Shown here in pieces: positions 42,669-51,568 of a DNA stretch of 64,000 bases; within the stretch, counting starts at the first letter, position 1, and each line of letters starts with the position of its first letter. Under the pieces are notes generated by a model. That model made no database searches and was not told the origin of the DNA. It saw only the letters and a list, made by a program, of their open reading frames with translations. The DNA is from Bacteroides sp. (lineage in GTDB: Bacteria; Bacteroidota; Bacteroidia; Bacteroidales; Muribaculaceae). Made by a program: the position numbers and the translations under genes. The DNA lies in the NCBI GenBank assembly GCA_014802325.1, contig JAAVCK010000005.1, forward strand, positions 1 to 64,000. The letters run 5' to 3'.

Positions 42669-45122
42669 TTACGCCATCACAGCCACCCAGGCCGATTCGA
42701 GGCGACTGTCGTGGCTGAGCGTGGCGCGCACTCCGAGAGTCACGTATCTGAACGGGTGCGCCATGACGCGGCTCTCGATCGGACGGTTGAGCTGCCCGTC
42801 AATGTCGAAATCCACTATCCGGTAAGCACCGTCGGGCGAGTGTATGCCATTGTCAGCGGCAAGAATCAGTTTGCCGTTGAAGCATCCGCTCATGAGTCTG
42901 ACCCCGAACGCCACTGCCCTGCGTGCGCGCGGCAGATTGATGCGAAATGTCATAGCTACCTCCATAGCGTCAGACTGCTCGCGTGAAGCGTCGCTGACCA
43001 TACCGTCGGCAGTGCGGAGCAGCAGCTTGTCGCCCGACGCGAGCATATCTTCGGGATAAATATCGGTACGGTAATAGGCATATTTGGTTGCGGGATTGAA
43101 TATCACAGTCGGATCGGCACCGGCGCTGACAATCCATATCTCTCCGAAGCGGCTGCAATAGCCCAGGCTGCACGGCCCGGTATTTACGAGCATAGTAGTC
43201 ACCTTGCTGCCCGACAGACTGACGAGGTCGCCCCCGGCCACCGCGAGCACAATGCCCGCACCCTCCGCCACACTCTGAGCCATCATCACGGGCCGATGGT
43301 CGAGCATCACCGGAGTGAGGCGCACTCGGCTCCCACCGGCTGTGACAGAGCTGATGCCTCCCCTCGAAAACACATAGAAATGGCGGCGCGAAATGTCGAG
43401 CGACGAGCCGGATCGGAGCTCAGCCTTGATAGCCGTGACTGTATCCGGAGCGGCTGTCACCGCCGCCTGTATCACGGTGGGATCGGAGACATCGGCTATA
43501 GCCACCGCCTCGGGATACCGCTCGGTCACCACCGAAGCGTCCGGCACAATGTGCATGCCCAGCTCCTCTGATGGGGTTACGGCACGCAGGTCGGCCGATA
43601 GAGCATACGCCATGCGCCGACACGGCGTAGGACGCAGGTCTGCTTCCCATTTCCGTGTGCCCATGACGATTGTTATCTTCACGGCCGAGGGATGGGGATA
43701 CACTATTAGCGGCGAAAGAGCGGAGGGCACGGCTGATGTCACGGTAGCACTGTCGACAAGCATGCGGCCGTCGTCGAGCGTTACGATGGATGTAGCAGGG
43801 AGAGATGACCGGACGGCGGCTACCGCCACGCTCTGCTCTGCCACACTATAGCCGCCGAAAAGGCGCGAAGTGATGTTACCCCACAGTATGCTCCCGCCGC
43901 TGACTCCGCCGCACCCTGGACTGAAAGAATGAGGATAATTAAGCAGCCACGGCGATGGTGTCTGCCCGGTTTCTGACGGCATATTATCGGCTACCGCCGT
44001 GACAGCCTCGACCTGACTGCGGCAGTCGATGGCCGATGCACGATATATACCGGTCACGGTGGTCGAATCTGACGGAAGAGGCATGGAATGGGCCACAGCC
44101 AGCGCGGTATCGTGGTTCATGAGCACTCCTGTCACTCGCCGGTGCATCTCCGATCCTGGGGCGGCAATACTGTCGGTGGATGTATCCACACCCGGAGCAG
44201 TCATGACAAGCGTGAGCGCTCCGCCTCCGGAATTTTCCACCCGGGCCGCGGATAGAAGTGAGAATGTCACCGGATGAATCTGCTCGGAGGTCTCTATCTC
44301 GACTATAGCCACACGCTGTCTCCACACGGCCGGAATATCAGCAGGAAACGCTATTCCGATACTGAAAGGTGTGGCCTGAAGGGTCGAGGCCTCTACGCCG
44401 GAGGTGTCACCCTCGGTCAGCGGACGGGCTGCATCGACAAGCTGCACACCATCGCGCGGAGTGATCAGCACCGGAGCAGAGCGGTAGAGCAATCTGCCCT
44501 CCGAATCTCGTGCTGTCACTCGCGCCATCACGGGCTGGACGTAGCGGTGACGCGCACCCGCCAGATCGCATATATCGGCATAAGCTGTGGCATAGTCATT
44601 CGTTAGAGAATGAAGATCGTCGGGCAATAGCTGCCGGTCGGTGCGCGAATACCTTCCTTTCAGTGTTCTCGCCGGGAGCGGACGGGCGATAATTCCGTCG
44701 TCGACCCTCAGCAGACGTGGTGCGCCATGTCGGGGCAGCGGAGTCTCCACTGTCACATTTCCGGTCAGACGGTCAACCTCAACGCGCCGTGGCGGCTCAG
44801 GTTGGGTGGCCGACAACAGCATCACATTGCCGCCGTCGGTTTTCACCGCAGCCCCTATATCGTAGTCTGTCGAAGCCACACATACGGGGCCTGACTTAGT
44901 CGGGTCGGTCACATACAGATCTCCGTCGAGCGTCGACAGTATGACATCGCGCCCCTCACACGCCACTGCGGTAAGCAGCGTACCGGGGATCGGACCCACC
45001 GCCGACGGCGCTCCTACCGGCCGCAGCGACCCGTCGGCTTCGTCCTGCCTCACATTGACCTGCATGGGGTCTTGCGAGGCTATGTCGAAGTCGATCGACT
45101 TAAATTTTACTTTCTTTGCCAT
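42669..45122 (-). CDS. unidentified 817-residue protein, possibly phage-derived
   Basis: I do not recognise this protein. It has no signal peptide, membrane segment or enzyme motif, and is rich in A, V, T, S, D and R. The sequence alternates short beta strands with G/D turns throughout (DVILSTLDGDLYVTDP, EIWIVSAGADPTVIFNPATK), suggesting a beta-propeller or other repetitive beta fold. The first 50 residues (QVNVRQDEADGSLRPVGAP) and the C-terminal part (RYVTLGVRATLSHDSRLESAWVAVMA) recall structural proteins carried by Bacteroidales prophages, but no other phage gene is near. Its neighbours are unrelated and it stands alone between a terminator and a palindrome-rich non-coding region. Confidence 0.7.
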   Translation of the reverse strand: MAKKVKFKSIDFDIASQDPMQVNVRQDEADGSLRPVGAPSAVGPIPGTLLTAVACEGRDVILSTLDGDLYVTDPTKSGPVCVASTDYDIGAAVKTDGGNVMLLSATQPEPPRRVEVDRLTGNVTVETPLPRHGAPRLLRVDDGIIARPLPARTLKGRYSRTDRQLLPDDLHSLTNDYATAYADICDLAGARHRYVQPVMARVTARDSEGRLLYRSAPVLITPRDGVQLVDAARPLTEGDTSGVEASTLQATPFSIGIAFPADIPAVWRQRVAIVEIETSEQIHPVTFSLLSAARVENSGGGALTLVMTAPGVDTSTDSIAAPGSEMHRRVTGVLMNHDTALAVAHSMPLPSDSTTVTGIYRASAIDCRSQVEAVTAVADNMPSETGQTPSPWLLNYPHSFSPGCGGVSGGSILWGNITSRLFGGYSVAEQSVAVAAVRSSLPATSIVTLDDGRMLVDSATVTSAVPSALSPLIVYPHPSAVKITIVMGTRKWEADLRPTPCRRMAYALSADLRAVTPSEELGMHIVPDASVVTERYPEAVAIADVSDPTVIQAAVTAAPDTVTAIKAELRSGSSLDISRRHFYVFSRGGISSVTAGGSRVRLTPVMLDHRPVMMAQSVAEGAGIVLAVAGGDLVSLSGSKVTTMLVNTGPCSLGYCSRFGEIWIVSAGADPTVIFNPATKYAYYRTDIYPEDMLASGDKLLLRTADGMVSDASREQSDAMEVAMTFRINLPRARRAVAFGVRLMSGCFNGKLILAADNGIHSPDGAYRIVDFDIDGQLNRPIESRVMAHPFRYVTLGVRATLSHDSRLESAWVAVMA

Positions 45123-45153
45123 GAAAAAATTATTGATATGGAATATATGCCGG

Positions 45154-45161
45154 CAAAGTTA
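45154..45161 (-). promoter_or_regulatory. -7 box of the 817-residue protein gene
   Basis: TAACTTTG on the minus strand, 31 bases before the start. The -33 position is in a C-rich stretch without TTTG. Confidence 0.45.
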
Positions 45162-45277
45162 CATCCCCCACCCTCCCCCTCTGTGCGGTAAAGACCGATG
45201 ACTGGTAGAGTAATTGATATACCGCAAAACCTTTAGGGTGCTTCGCAGGTGGATCCCGCAGAGCAAAAATCTAATAG

Positions 45278-45324
45278 CTTACCCGCCGGAAAATTGTGGT
45301 CAGTAGATATTTCCGGAGGGTAAG
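45278..45324. repeat. inverted repeat with 14-bp arms
   Basis: CTTACCC-G-CCGGAAA (45278-45292) and TTTCCGG-A-GGGTAAG (45310-45324) pair fully apart from one opposed G/A position, with a 17-base loop. No T tract, and far from any stop codon, so not an obvious terminator. Confidence 0.65.
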
Positions 45325-45335
45325 GTGATTACAGT

Positions 45336-45364
45336 AGGTACGCTCACTGGGGAGCGTCCGGCGG
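45336..45364 (+). repeat. palindromic intergenic element, copy 3
   Basis: 29-base unit beginning GTAGGTACGCTC and ending GAGCGTCCGGC. The hairpin is ACGCTC/GAGCGT with an ACTGGG loop. It matches the inverted copy 4 at 26 of 29 positions, and two of the three differences are on opposite sides of one base pair (T-A here, A-T there). Confidence 0.7.
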
Positions 45365-45389
45365 CAGATAGTGCGCGACTGCGGCGATT

Positions 45390-45438
45390 AAATTACCATT
45401 TTGCTCAGCCGGACGCACCCCAGTGTGCGTCCCTACAA
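45390..45438 (-). repeat. palindromic intergenic element, copy 4
   Basis: The inverted partner of copy 3 (core 45409-45437): GGACGCAC (45411-45418) and GTGCGTCC (45425-45432) pair perfectly. On the left it has AAATTACCATTTTGC (45390-45404), identical to the flank of copy 2 at 32813-32827. Confidence 0.7.
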
Positions 45439-45521
45439 AGCTGAATAACGCTAAGTTGTAAATAATCCTGACAGTCAACATAAATCAGGAAAAGATATCT
45501 AAAGCATATTTACACAAAGCA

Positions 45522-45555
45522 AGCCCGCACTGCTGATGGCGGCGCGGGCTGCATA
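45522..45555 (-). terminator. probable terminator of the galacturonate operon
   Basis: AGCCCGC (45522-45528) and GCGGGCT (45544-45550) form the stem; the minus strand continues into TGCTTTGTGT. It lies 32 bases after the exuT stop. Confidence 0.65.
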
Positions 45556-45582
45556 TTCAAAAGGATAAATCAAGTGCGGAGC

Positions 45583-47085
45583 TTAGGCCTCGATCTTCTT
45601 GTAGCGCGGCACGAGGAGCTTCATGATGCACCAGCCTACGAGGTAGGCCACACCGCAGATACAGAACACGATGAAGTAACCCGAAGGCTTACCGGTGAAG
45701 CTGAGAAGCGACATATTGGTCTGAGCCGCATAGTCAAAGAGAATACCGGAGAAGTAGTTGATCAGGAACGAACCGATACCTCCGGCCATACCGCCGATAC
45801 CGATGATGGTAGCGATGGTAGACTTGGGGAACATATCACCTACTACTGAGTAGATGTTGGCGCTCCATGACTGGTGAGCAGCTCCGGCTATACCGATGAT
45901 GATGATGGGAAGCCAGAGCGACACACCGCTCAGAGGCTGAGCGAGCACGGCGAGGATGGGGAACAGAGCAAAGATAAACATGGCTTTCATGCGTGCGGCA
46001 TAGGGATTGACGTCAATACCCTTGCGTGCCTCGCGGTCCATGATGATCGAAGGCAGCTTGCCACCGTAGATCGAGAGCATGGTGATGAGATAGAGCACGA
46101 AAATCATGAGCATACCTTCGCCCGACGAGGTCGACAGATGGAACACGTCGGTGATATAGGCGGGAGTCCAGAAGAGGAAGAACCACCACACACCATCGGT
46201 GAGAAACTTACCGAAGAACACAGCCCAAGTCTGAGGATACTTGAAGCACTTGAGGAAGGGGATGGTAGCGGTCTCGCTGTCCTCTTTCTCGGCTTTCTCG
46301 CGGGGCGATTCGTCGGAAGTATCGTTATCCTGCTCGATATAAGCGAGTTCGGCTTCATTCACGCGGGGGTTCTGAGCAGGCTCTTTATAAAGGAATACCC
46401 AGAAGCCCATCCACACAAAGCCGAGGGCGCCGATGATGATGAAAGCCATTTCCCAGCCATTGCCCCAGCCGATGCTCTGGAAGAACTTGGCGAGCGGGCC
46501 GATGGTAAACGGGGCGATGAGCGCGCCCACAGCCGATCCGGCATTGAAGATCGAAGTGGCGTAAGCACGGTCACGCTTGGGGAAGTATTCGGCTGTCACC
46601 TTGATGGCAGCGGGGAAGTTTCCGGCCTCACCGAGTGCGAGTATCGTACGCGCACCGATGAAGAAGTACACAGAAACAGTGGCGATAGTGAGAGCCAGAC
46701 CACTGGATGCCTGCACGAGTTCGGCGGCATTGTGAAGGCCTACCCAGTGCTCGGTAGCCACACCGCAGACGGCGTGAAGACATGCACCGGCACTCCATAC
46801 TCCGATAGCCCACAGATAGCCTTTCTTGGTACCCATCCAGTCAATGAAGCGGCCGGCGAGAAGGTTGGCTACGGCGTATACTATCGAGAATACGGCTGTG
46901 ATCAGACCGTAGTTGGCGTCGGTCCAGTGAAACTCGGGAGCGATAAACTCCTTCCAGGTGAGCGAAAGCACCTGACGGTCCATATAGTTGACCGTAGTGG
47001 CAAGAAACAGGAGCAGACAGATTATCCAACGGAAGTTGGTCATCTTCTGATTTCCTGCGGCAAGGGGAGAAGATACTGCGGCCAT
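45583..47085 (-). CDS. exuT: hexuronate transporter, MFS superfamily
   Basis: Inner-membrane proton symporter predicted to import galacturonate and glucuronate. The 500 residues have twelve hydrophobic segments and the anion:cation symporter/ExuT signatures: NYMDRQVLS after TM1, the loop GRFIDWMGTKKG between TM2 and TM3, and the acidic loop DNDTSDESPREKAEKEDSE in the centre. The context is decisive: it is the last gene of the pectin/galacturonate operon, 3 bases after uxaC. Confidence 0.92.
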   Translation of the reverse strand: MAAVSSPLAAGNQKMTNFRWIICLLLFLATTVNYMDRQVLSLTWKEFIAPEFHWTDANYGLITAVFSIVYAVANLLAGRFIDWMGTKKGYLWAIGVWSAGACLHAVCGVATEHWVGLHNAAELVQASSGLALTIATVSVYFFIGARTILALGEAGNFPAAIKVTAEYFPKRDRAYATSIFNAGSAVGALIAPFTIGPLAKFFQSIGWGNGWEMAFIIIGALGFVWMGFWVFLYKEPAQNPRVNEAELAYIEQDNDTSDESPREKAEKEDSETATIPFLKCFKYPQTWAVFFGKFLTDGVWWFFLFWTPAYITDVFHLSTSSGEGMLMIFVLYLITMLSIYGGKLPSIIMDREARKGIDVNPYAARMKAMFIFALFPILAVLAQPLSGVSLWLPIIIIGIAGAAHQSWSANIYSVVGDMFPKSTIATIIGIGGMAGGIGSFLINYFSGILFDYAAQTNMSLLSFTGKPSGYFIVFCICGVAYLVGWCIMKLLVPRYKKIEA

Positions 47086-47088
47086 AAT

Positions 47089-48504
47089 TTAGAACTTGAA
47101 GTAGTTTTTAGCGTTGTTGTAGCAGATATCTTCAATCATCTGATTGACGCGCTTTTCTTCATAACCGGTGTAGGGTATGAGACCGTTTTCCACGTCGTTG
47201 CCAACGAGATTACAGAGCGTGCGGCGGAAATATTCGTGGCGGGGATATGAGAGGAACGAGCGGCTGTCGGTGAGCATGCCCACAAAGCGGCTGAGCAGAC
47301 CGAGGAGCGAGAGGGCGTTCATCTGCTTCTCCATACCGTCTTTCTGATCAAGGAACCACCATCCGGAACCGAACTGAATCTTGCCGGCTACCGAACCGTC
47401 CTGGAAGTTGCCGAGCATAGTGGCGATAACTTCGTTGGCCGACGGATTGAGGTTGTAGAGAATAGTCTTGGCGAGCTTGCCGCGGGTGTTGAGCTTGTCA
47501 AGATACTTGGCCATAGACTTGGCGGTGGTGAACTCACCGATAGAGTCGAAACCGGTATCCGGACCGAGGAGCTTGAACATCTTTGTATTGTTGTTGCGGA
47601 TAGCGCCGTAGTGGAACTGCTGAGTCCAACCCGATTCGTAGTCCATCTCGCCGAAGATGATCATCATGGCGCTCTTGAACTTATGGATTTCGTCGTGAGT
47701 GAGTTCCTTACCGCCATAAACCTTATTGAAGATTTCGGCGATTTCGTCGTCGGTATAATCGGCGGCATAGAATTCCTCGATACCGTGGTCGCTCAGACGG
47801 CAACCCATCTCTTCAAAGAAGTCGTGGCGCTTCTGGAGAGCATCGATCATATCGGAGAACTTGTTGATCTCCACGCCTGATACTTCAGCAAGTTTCTCAA
47901 CATAAGCGCGGAATTCGGCGGGATTCTCCACAGCCATAGCCTTGTCAGGACGCCAGGTGGGGAGCATCTTGATTTCAAAACCGCTGTCCTTCACCTGCTT
48001 GTGATATTCGAGTGAGTCTACGGGATCGTCGGTGGTGCACACGGTCTCCACATTGTAGCGACGCATCAGGCCGCGGGCAGTCATGTTGGGGTCGTTGAGG
48101 AGTTTGTCGTTACATTCGTCGAAAATCTCGCGGGCAGTCTCGGGGTTAAGCAGCTTGTCGATACCGAAAGCCGTCTTGAGTTCGAGGTGGGTCCAGTGGT
48201 AAAGAGGATTGCGGAAAGTATAGGGTACGGTCTCGGCCCATTTCTGGAATTTTTCCCAGTCAGTAGTGTCAGTGCCGGTGCAGAAGCGCTCTTCCACACC
48301 GTTTGAGCGCATGGCGCGCCACTTGTAGTGGTCACCGCCGAGCCATATTTCGGTGATTGACTTGAATTTGTGGTCATCGGCCACCATCTTGGGTATCAGA
48401 TGGCAGTGATAGTCGATGATGGGCATCTTAGCCGCATGTTCGTGATATAACTTCTGAGCAGTTTCGGTCTGCAGCAGGAAGTTTTCATCCATGAAAGGTT
48501 TCAT
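47089..48504 (-). CDS. uxaC: glucuronate/galacturonate isomerase
   Basis: UxaC isomerises D-galacturonate to D-tagaturonate and D-glucuronate to D-fructuronate in the cytoplasm. The 471-residue TIM-barrel metalloenzyme has the usual length and conserved parts: IIDYHCHLIPKM with the metal-binding His pair near residues 33-35, GGDHYKWRAMRSNGV, CTTDDPVDSLEYH, and the end region SFLSYPRHEYFRRTLCNLVG. It lies between uxaA (42 bases upstream) and exuT (3 bases downstream). Confidence 0.96.
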   Translation of the reverse strand: MKPFMDENFLLQTETAQKLYHEHAAKMPIIDYHCHLIPKMVADDHKFKSITEIWLGGDHYKWRAMRSNGVEERFCTGTDTTDWEKFQKWAETVPYTFRNPLYHWTHLELKTAFGIDKLLNPETAREIFDECNDKLLNDPNMTARGLMRRYNVETVCTTDDPVDSLEYHKQVKDSGFEIKMLPTWRPDKAMAVENPAEFRAYVEKLAEVSGVEINKFSDMIDALQKRHDFFEEMGCRLSDHGIEEFYAADYTDDEIAEIFNKVYGGKELTHDEIHKFKSAMMIIFGEMDYESGWTQQFHYGAIRNNNTKMFKLLGPDTGFDSIGEFTTAKSMAKYLDKLNTRGKLAKTILYNLNPSANEVIATMLGNFQDGSVAGKIQFGSGWWFLDQKDGMEKQMNALSLLGLLSRFVGMLTDSRSFLSYPRHEYFRRTLCNLVGNDVENGLIPYTGYEEKRVNQMIEDICYNNAKNYFKF

Positions 48505-48546
48505 ATGGTAAATAATGAGAGGTTATTAGAGTTTAAGATAATTACA

Positions 48547-50046
48547 TCAGAGAGTCACACCGTTCTTAAAGATGGCGATTTCGTGGATACCGGCCTTTTC
48601 GGAGTTGACCTCCTCGCCCGAAGCTACTTTAAGCACATAGTCGACAAAGCGGGGAAGCACCTGATCCATAGTCTCGTCCTCGACAAGCACGCCGGCATTG
48701 AAGTCGATCCACGCGGGCTTGCGCTCGGCGAGCGAAGTATTGGTGGAAATCTTCATAGTAGGCACAAATGTGCCGAAGGGTGTGCCGCGACCTGTAGTGA
48801 AGAGCACCATCTGGCATCCGGCAGCGCCGAGTGCGGTAGAGGCCACGAGGTCATTGCCGGGAGCGGAAAGGAGGTTAAGACCGTGGTTGTGGATACGTTC
48901 GCCGTATTCCATCACACCGTATACCGGACTCTTGCCCGACTTCTGGGTGCAGCCGAGGGCTTTTTCTTCAAGCGTGGAGATACCGCCGGCTTTATTGCCC
49001 GGCGAGGGATTCTCGCCTACGGGCTCGCCGTGGCTGAGGAAGTATTCCTTGAAGTTGTTGATGAGCGAGATAGTCTGTCCGAGGAGTTTGTCGTCGGCGC
49101 AGCGCTCCATGAGTATAGTTTCGGCGCCAAACATTTCAGGTACTTCAGTAAGTACGGTAGTGCCGTTTTCGGCTTCGCAGAGGAAGTCGGAGAATGCACC
49201 GAGGAGCGGATTGGCGGTGATACCTGAGAAACCGTCGGAACCGCCGCACTTGAGACCGATGCGGAGCTTGGAAGCAGGCTGAACGGTGCGCTCACATTTG
49301 CGGGCGTTTTCGTAGAGCTCGCGGGCTATGCGGAGACCTTCCTCCACTTCATCGCCCTGCACTTCCTGACACACCATGAATTTCACGCGCTCACGGTCGT
49401 AATCACCGCAGAATTCCTCAAATACTTTGGGCTGATTGTTTTCACAGCCGAGTCCCACCACGAGCACACCGCCCGCATTGGGATGAAGCACCATGTCGCG
49501 GAGTATCTTCTTGGTATTTTCATGGTCGTCGCCAAGCTGCGAGCAACCGTAGTTGTGGGGGAATCCGAAGATACCGTCCACACCCTCGGCACCGGTCTCG
49601 GCATTGAGACGATCCACGATCTGCTTCACGATGCCGTTGACACAGCCCACTGTGGGGATGACCCAAATCTCGTTGCGTATGCCTACCTGTCCGTCCTTGC
49701 GTTCGTAGCCCTTGAAGGTGAGTTCGGGCTTTTCGCCGGTGTAGGCGGGCTGAGGCTTGATATGCACGTCGGAATAGTCGAGCTGTCCGGCGAGATTGGT
49801 CTTTATGTCATTGTGATCGAGGAAAGCTCCGCGGGCCACAGCGTGACGGGTGTGGCCGATGGGAAATCCGTACTTGATCACGTTCTCGCCCTCGGCGATG
49901 TCCCGCAGAGCCACTTTATGGCCCGCGGGAACGTCGGTGACGAGAGTTATCTTGTCGCCGTCGACATCAATGACAGAGCCTTTCTTCAGTTCGCTGATAG
50001 CCACTGCCACATTGTCGGCGGGATTTATCTTGATAAATTCTTTCAT
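48547..50046 (-). CDS. uxaA: altronate dehydratase
   Basis: UxaA removes water from D-altronate to give 2-keto-3-deoxygluconate. The 499-residue single chain joins the N-terminal SAF domain (ALRDIAEGENVIKYGFPIG near residues 46-65) to the larger C-terminal catalytic domain (VCQEVQGDEVEEGLRIA, LKCGGSDGFSGITANP). Galactarate dehydratase is a relative, but the operon with uxaB and uxaC supports altronate. Its start overlaps the end of uxaB by four bases. Confidence 0.94.
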   Translation of the reverse strand: MKEFIKINPADNVAVAISELKKGSVIDVDGDKITLVTDVPAGHKVALRDIAEGENVIKYGFPIGHTRHAVARGAFLDHNDIKTNLAGQLDYSDVHIKPQPAYTGEKPELTFKGYERKDGQVGIRNEIWVIPTVGCVNGIVKQIVDRLNAETGAEGVDGIFGFPHNYGCSQLGDDHENTKKILRDMVLHPNAGGVLVVGLGCENNQPKVFEEFCGDYDRERVKFMVCQEVQGDEVEEGLRIARELYENARKCERTVQPASKLRIGLKCGGSDGFSGITANPLLGAFSDFLCEAENGTTVLTEVPEMFGAETILMERCADDKLLGQTISLINNFKEYFLSHGEPVGENPSPGNKAGGISTLEEKALGCTQKSGKSPVYGVMEYGERIHNHGLNLLSAPGNDLVASTALGAAGCQMVLFTTGRGTPFGTFVPTMKISTNTSLAERKPAWIDFNAGVLVEDETMDQVLPRFVDYVLKVASGEEVNSEKAGIHEIAIFKNGVTL

Positions 50047-51530
50047 TCGATTACTTCCTTAACAGTTTCGAGCATACCCTTATCCTGAATCTTGTCAAGA
50101 TATTCCACCACCATGTCGGTCAGGCCGGGGATATTGTTGAGGTTGCCGTGGTCTTTCCAGATGAGGGCATCGGCAGCGAGCACGCCCTCAGCCACCTTAC
50201 GGGTGTCGCCGGTAGCCCAGAGGTCGGTGAGGAGCTGCATGATCTGTGCATCGTCATCGGGCTTGATTTCAGCACCGTCGGCACGCTTGCCACCCTTATA
50301 GTAGGTGATGATGGCAGCCAGACCGAGCACGAGACCCTTGGGAAGCTCACCCTTACGCTCAAGATAGGTCTTGAGTCCGGGCAGGTCGCGGGTCTGATAT
50401 TTGGGGAACGAGTTGAGCATGATCGAAGTCACCTGGTGGTCAACATAAGGGTTGTTGAAGCGTTCGAGCACGCTTTCGCCATATTTCTGAAGCTCGTCCA
50501 TGGGGAGGTTGAGGGTCTGCATGAGTTCGTCGAACTGCACTTTGCGGATAAACTTGCCGAGCACGGGGTGGTTGCAAGCGTCGCGCACGATGTTGACACC
50601 GCTCAGATAGGTTACAGGCGAAAGTACGGTATGAGGACCGTTGAGCAGCGTAACCTTACGTTCGTGGTAGGGAGCTTCGTCGTCGGTGATGATAACGTTG
50701 AGACCGGCCTTTTCAGCGGGGAATTCGGCGCGGAGTTCGTCGAGAGTCATGTTGGTAGGCTTCTCGATCACCCAGAGGTGGAAAGCCTCGCCCTGTACCA
50801 CTACATTGTCGCGATAGCAGATCTTCTCCTGGATAGCGGCGATCTCGTTGCGGGGGAATCCGGGCACGATACGGTCAACCAGTGTGGCGCACACATAGTT
50901 GTAGGTGTTAAACCAGTTCTTGAATGCCTCGTAGTCACCGGCTTCAAACTCGTCTTTCCACAGATCGATATACTTGTTGATGATTTCCTTGAGGTGATGA
51001 CCGTTCTGGAATATAAGCTCGCAGGGCATGATGATGAAGCCCTTGTCAGGAGCGCCGTTAAATGTCTTGAAGCGGCGATAGAGAAGCTGAGTGAGCTTGC
51101 CGGGATAAGATTCGGCGGGACGGTCAGCGAGGTGACATTCGGGATCGAATGCTATACCGGCCTCGGTGGTATTGGAGATGATGAAGCGCATGAGGGGCTG
51201 CTCGGCAAGGGCCAGATAGCTGTCGAAGTGATCGAAGGGGTTGATACCGCGTGAGATCACATTGATACGGTCGTAGGAGTTAACCACTTCACCGTCGAGA
51301 CGACCCTGAAGATTTACGTGATAGAGGAAGTCCTGGCTGGCGAGCATATTCTGTACAAAGGCCTGACGGGTACCCTGAAGTACAACTACCTGAGAGTTGA
51401 AGTCGGTCTTGTCGTTCATGTTCTGGATGATCCAGTCAACAAACGCACGCAGGAAATTACCTTCTCCAAACTGAATGATTCTTTCGGGGGCAGCTGCCTT
51501 GGGAGCTGTCACTTTGTTTAATGCTTTCAT
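50043..51530 (-). CDS. uxaB: tagaturonate reductase (altronate oxidoreductase)
   Basis: NADH-dependent reduction of D-tagaturonate to D-altronate. The 495 residues belong to the mannitol dehydrogenase family: the N-terminal Rossmann part includes RIIQFGEGNFLRAFVDW (residues 17-33), and the C-terminal helical domain includes KVTLLNGPHTVLSPV with the catalytic Lys/Asn/His set, and ERFNNPYVDHQVTSI. Fructuronate reductase (UxuB) is the closest alternative; the position between pectinesterase and uxaA favours UxaB. It follows the pectinesterase gene by 38 bases. Confidence 0.93.
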   Translation of the reverse strand: MKALNKVTAPKAAAPERIIQFGEGNFLRAFVDWIIQNMNDKTDFNSQVVVLQGTRQAFVQNMLASQDFLYHVNLQGRLDGEVVNSYDRINVISRGINPFDHFDSYLALAEQPLMRFIISNTTEAGIAFDPECHLADRPAESYPGKLTQLLYRRFKTFNGAPDKGFIIMPCELIFQNGHHLKEIINKYIDLWKDEFEAGDYEAFKNWFNTYNYVCATLVDRIVPGFPRNEIAAIQEKICYRDNVVVQGEAFHLWVIEKPTNMTLDELRAEFPAEKAGLNVIITDDEAPYHERKVTLLNGPHTVLSPVTYLSGVNIVRDACNHPVLGKFIRKVQFDELMQTLNLPMDELQKYGESVLERFNNPYVDHQVTSIMLNSFPKYQTRDLPGLKTYLERKGELPKGLVLGLAAIITYYKGGKRADGAEIKPDDDAQIMQLLTDLWATGDTRKVAEGVLAADALIWKDHGNLNNIPGLTDMVVEYLDKIQDKGMLETVKEVIE

Positions 51531-51568
51531 GATGGTAAATGTATGATTAAATAGTTTTTTTGAATTTC

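Larger units (their letters stand above)
45123..45582. other. 460-base non-coding region with inverted palindromic repeats
   Basis: No gene is seen. The region holds a 47-base inverted repeat (45278-45324), a head-to-head pair of 29-base palindromic elements (45336-45364 and 45407-45437) and the exuT terminator. It is the second place in the window where this element family occurs. Confidence 0.7.

Noticed and set aside
45874-47250. 458-codon open frame opposite exuT and uxaC
   Set aside because: Low-complexity H/E/G-rich translation, opposite two well-identified genes, crosses their junction; a shadow frame.
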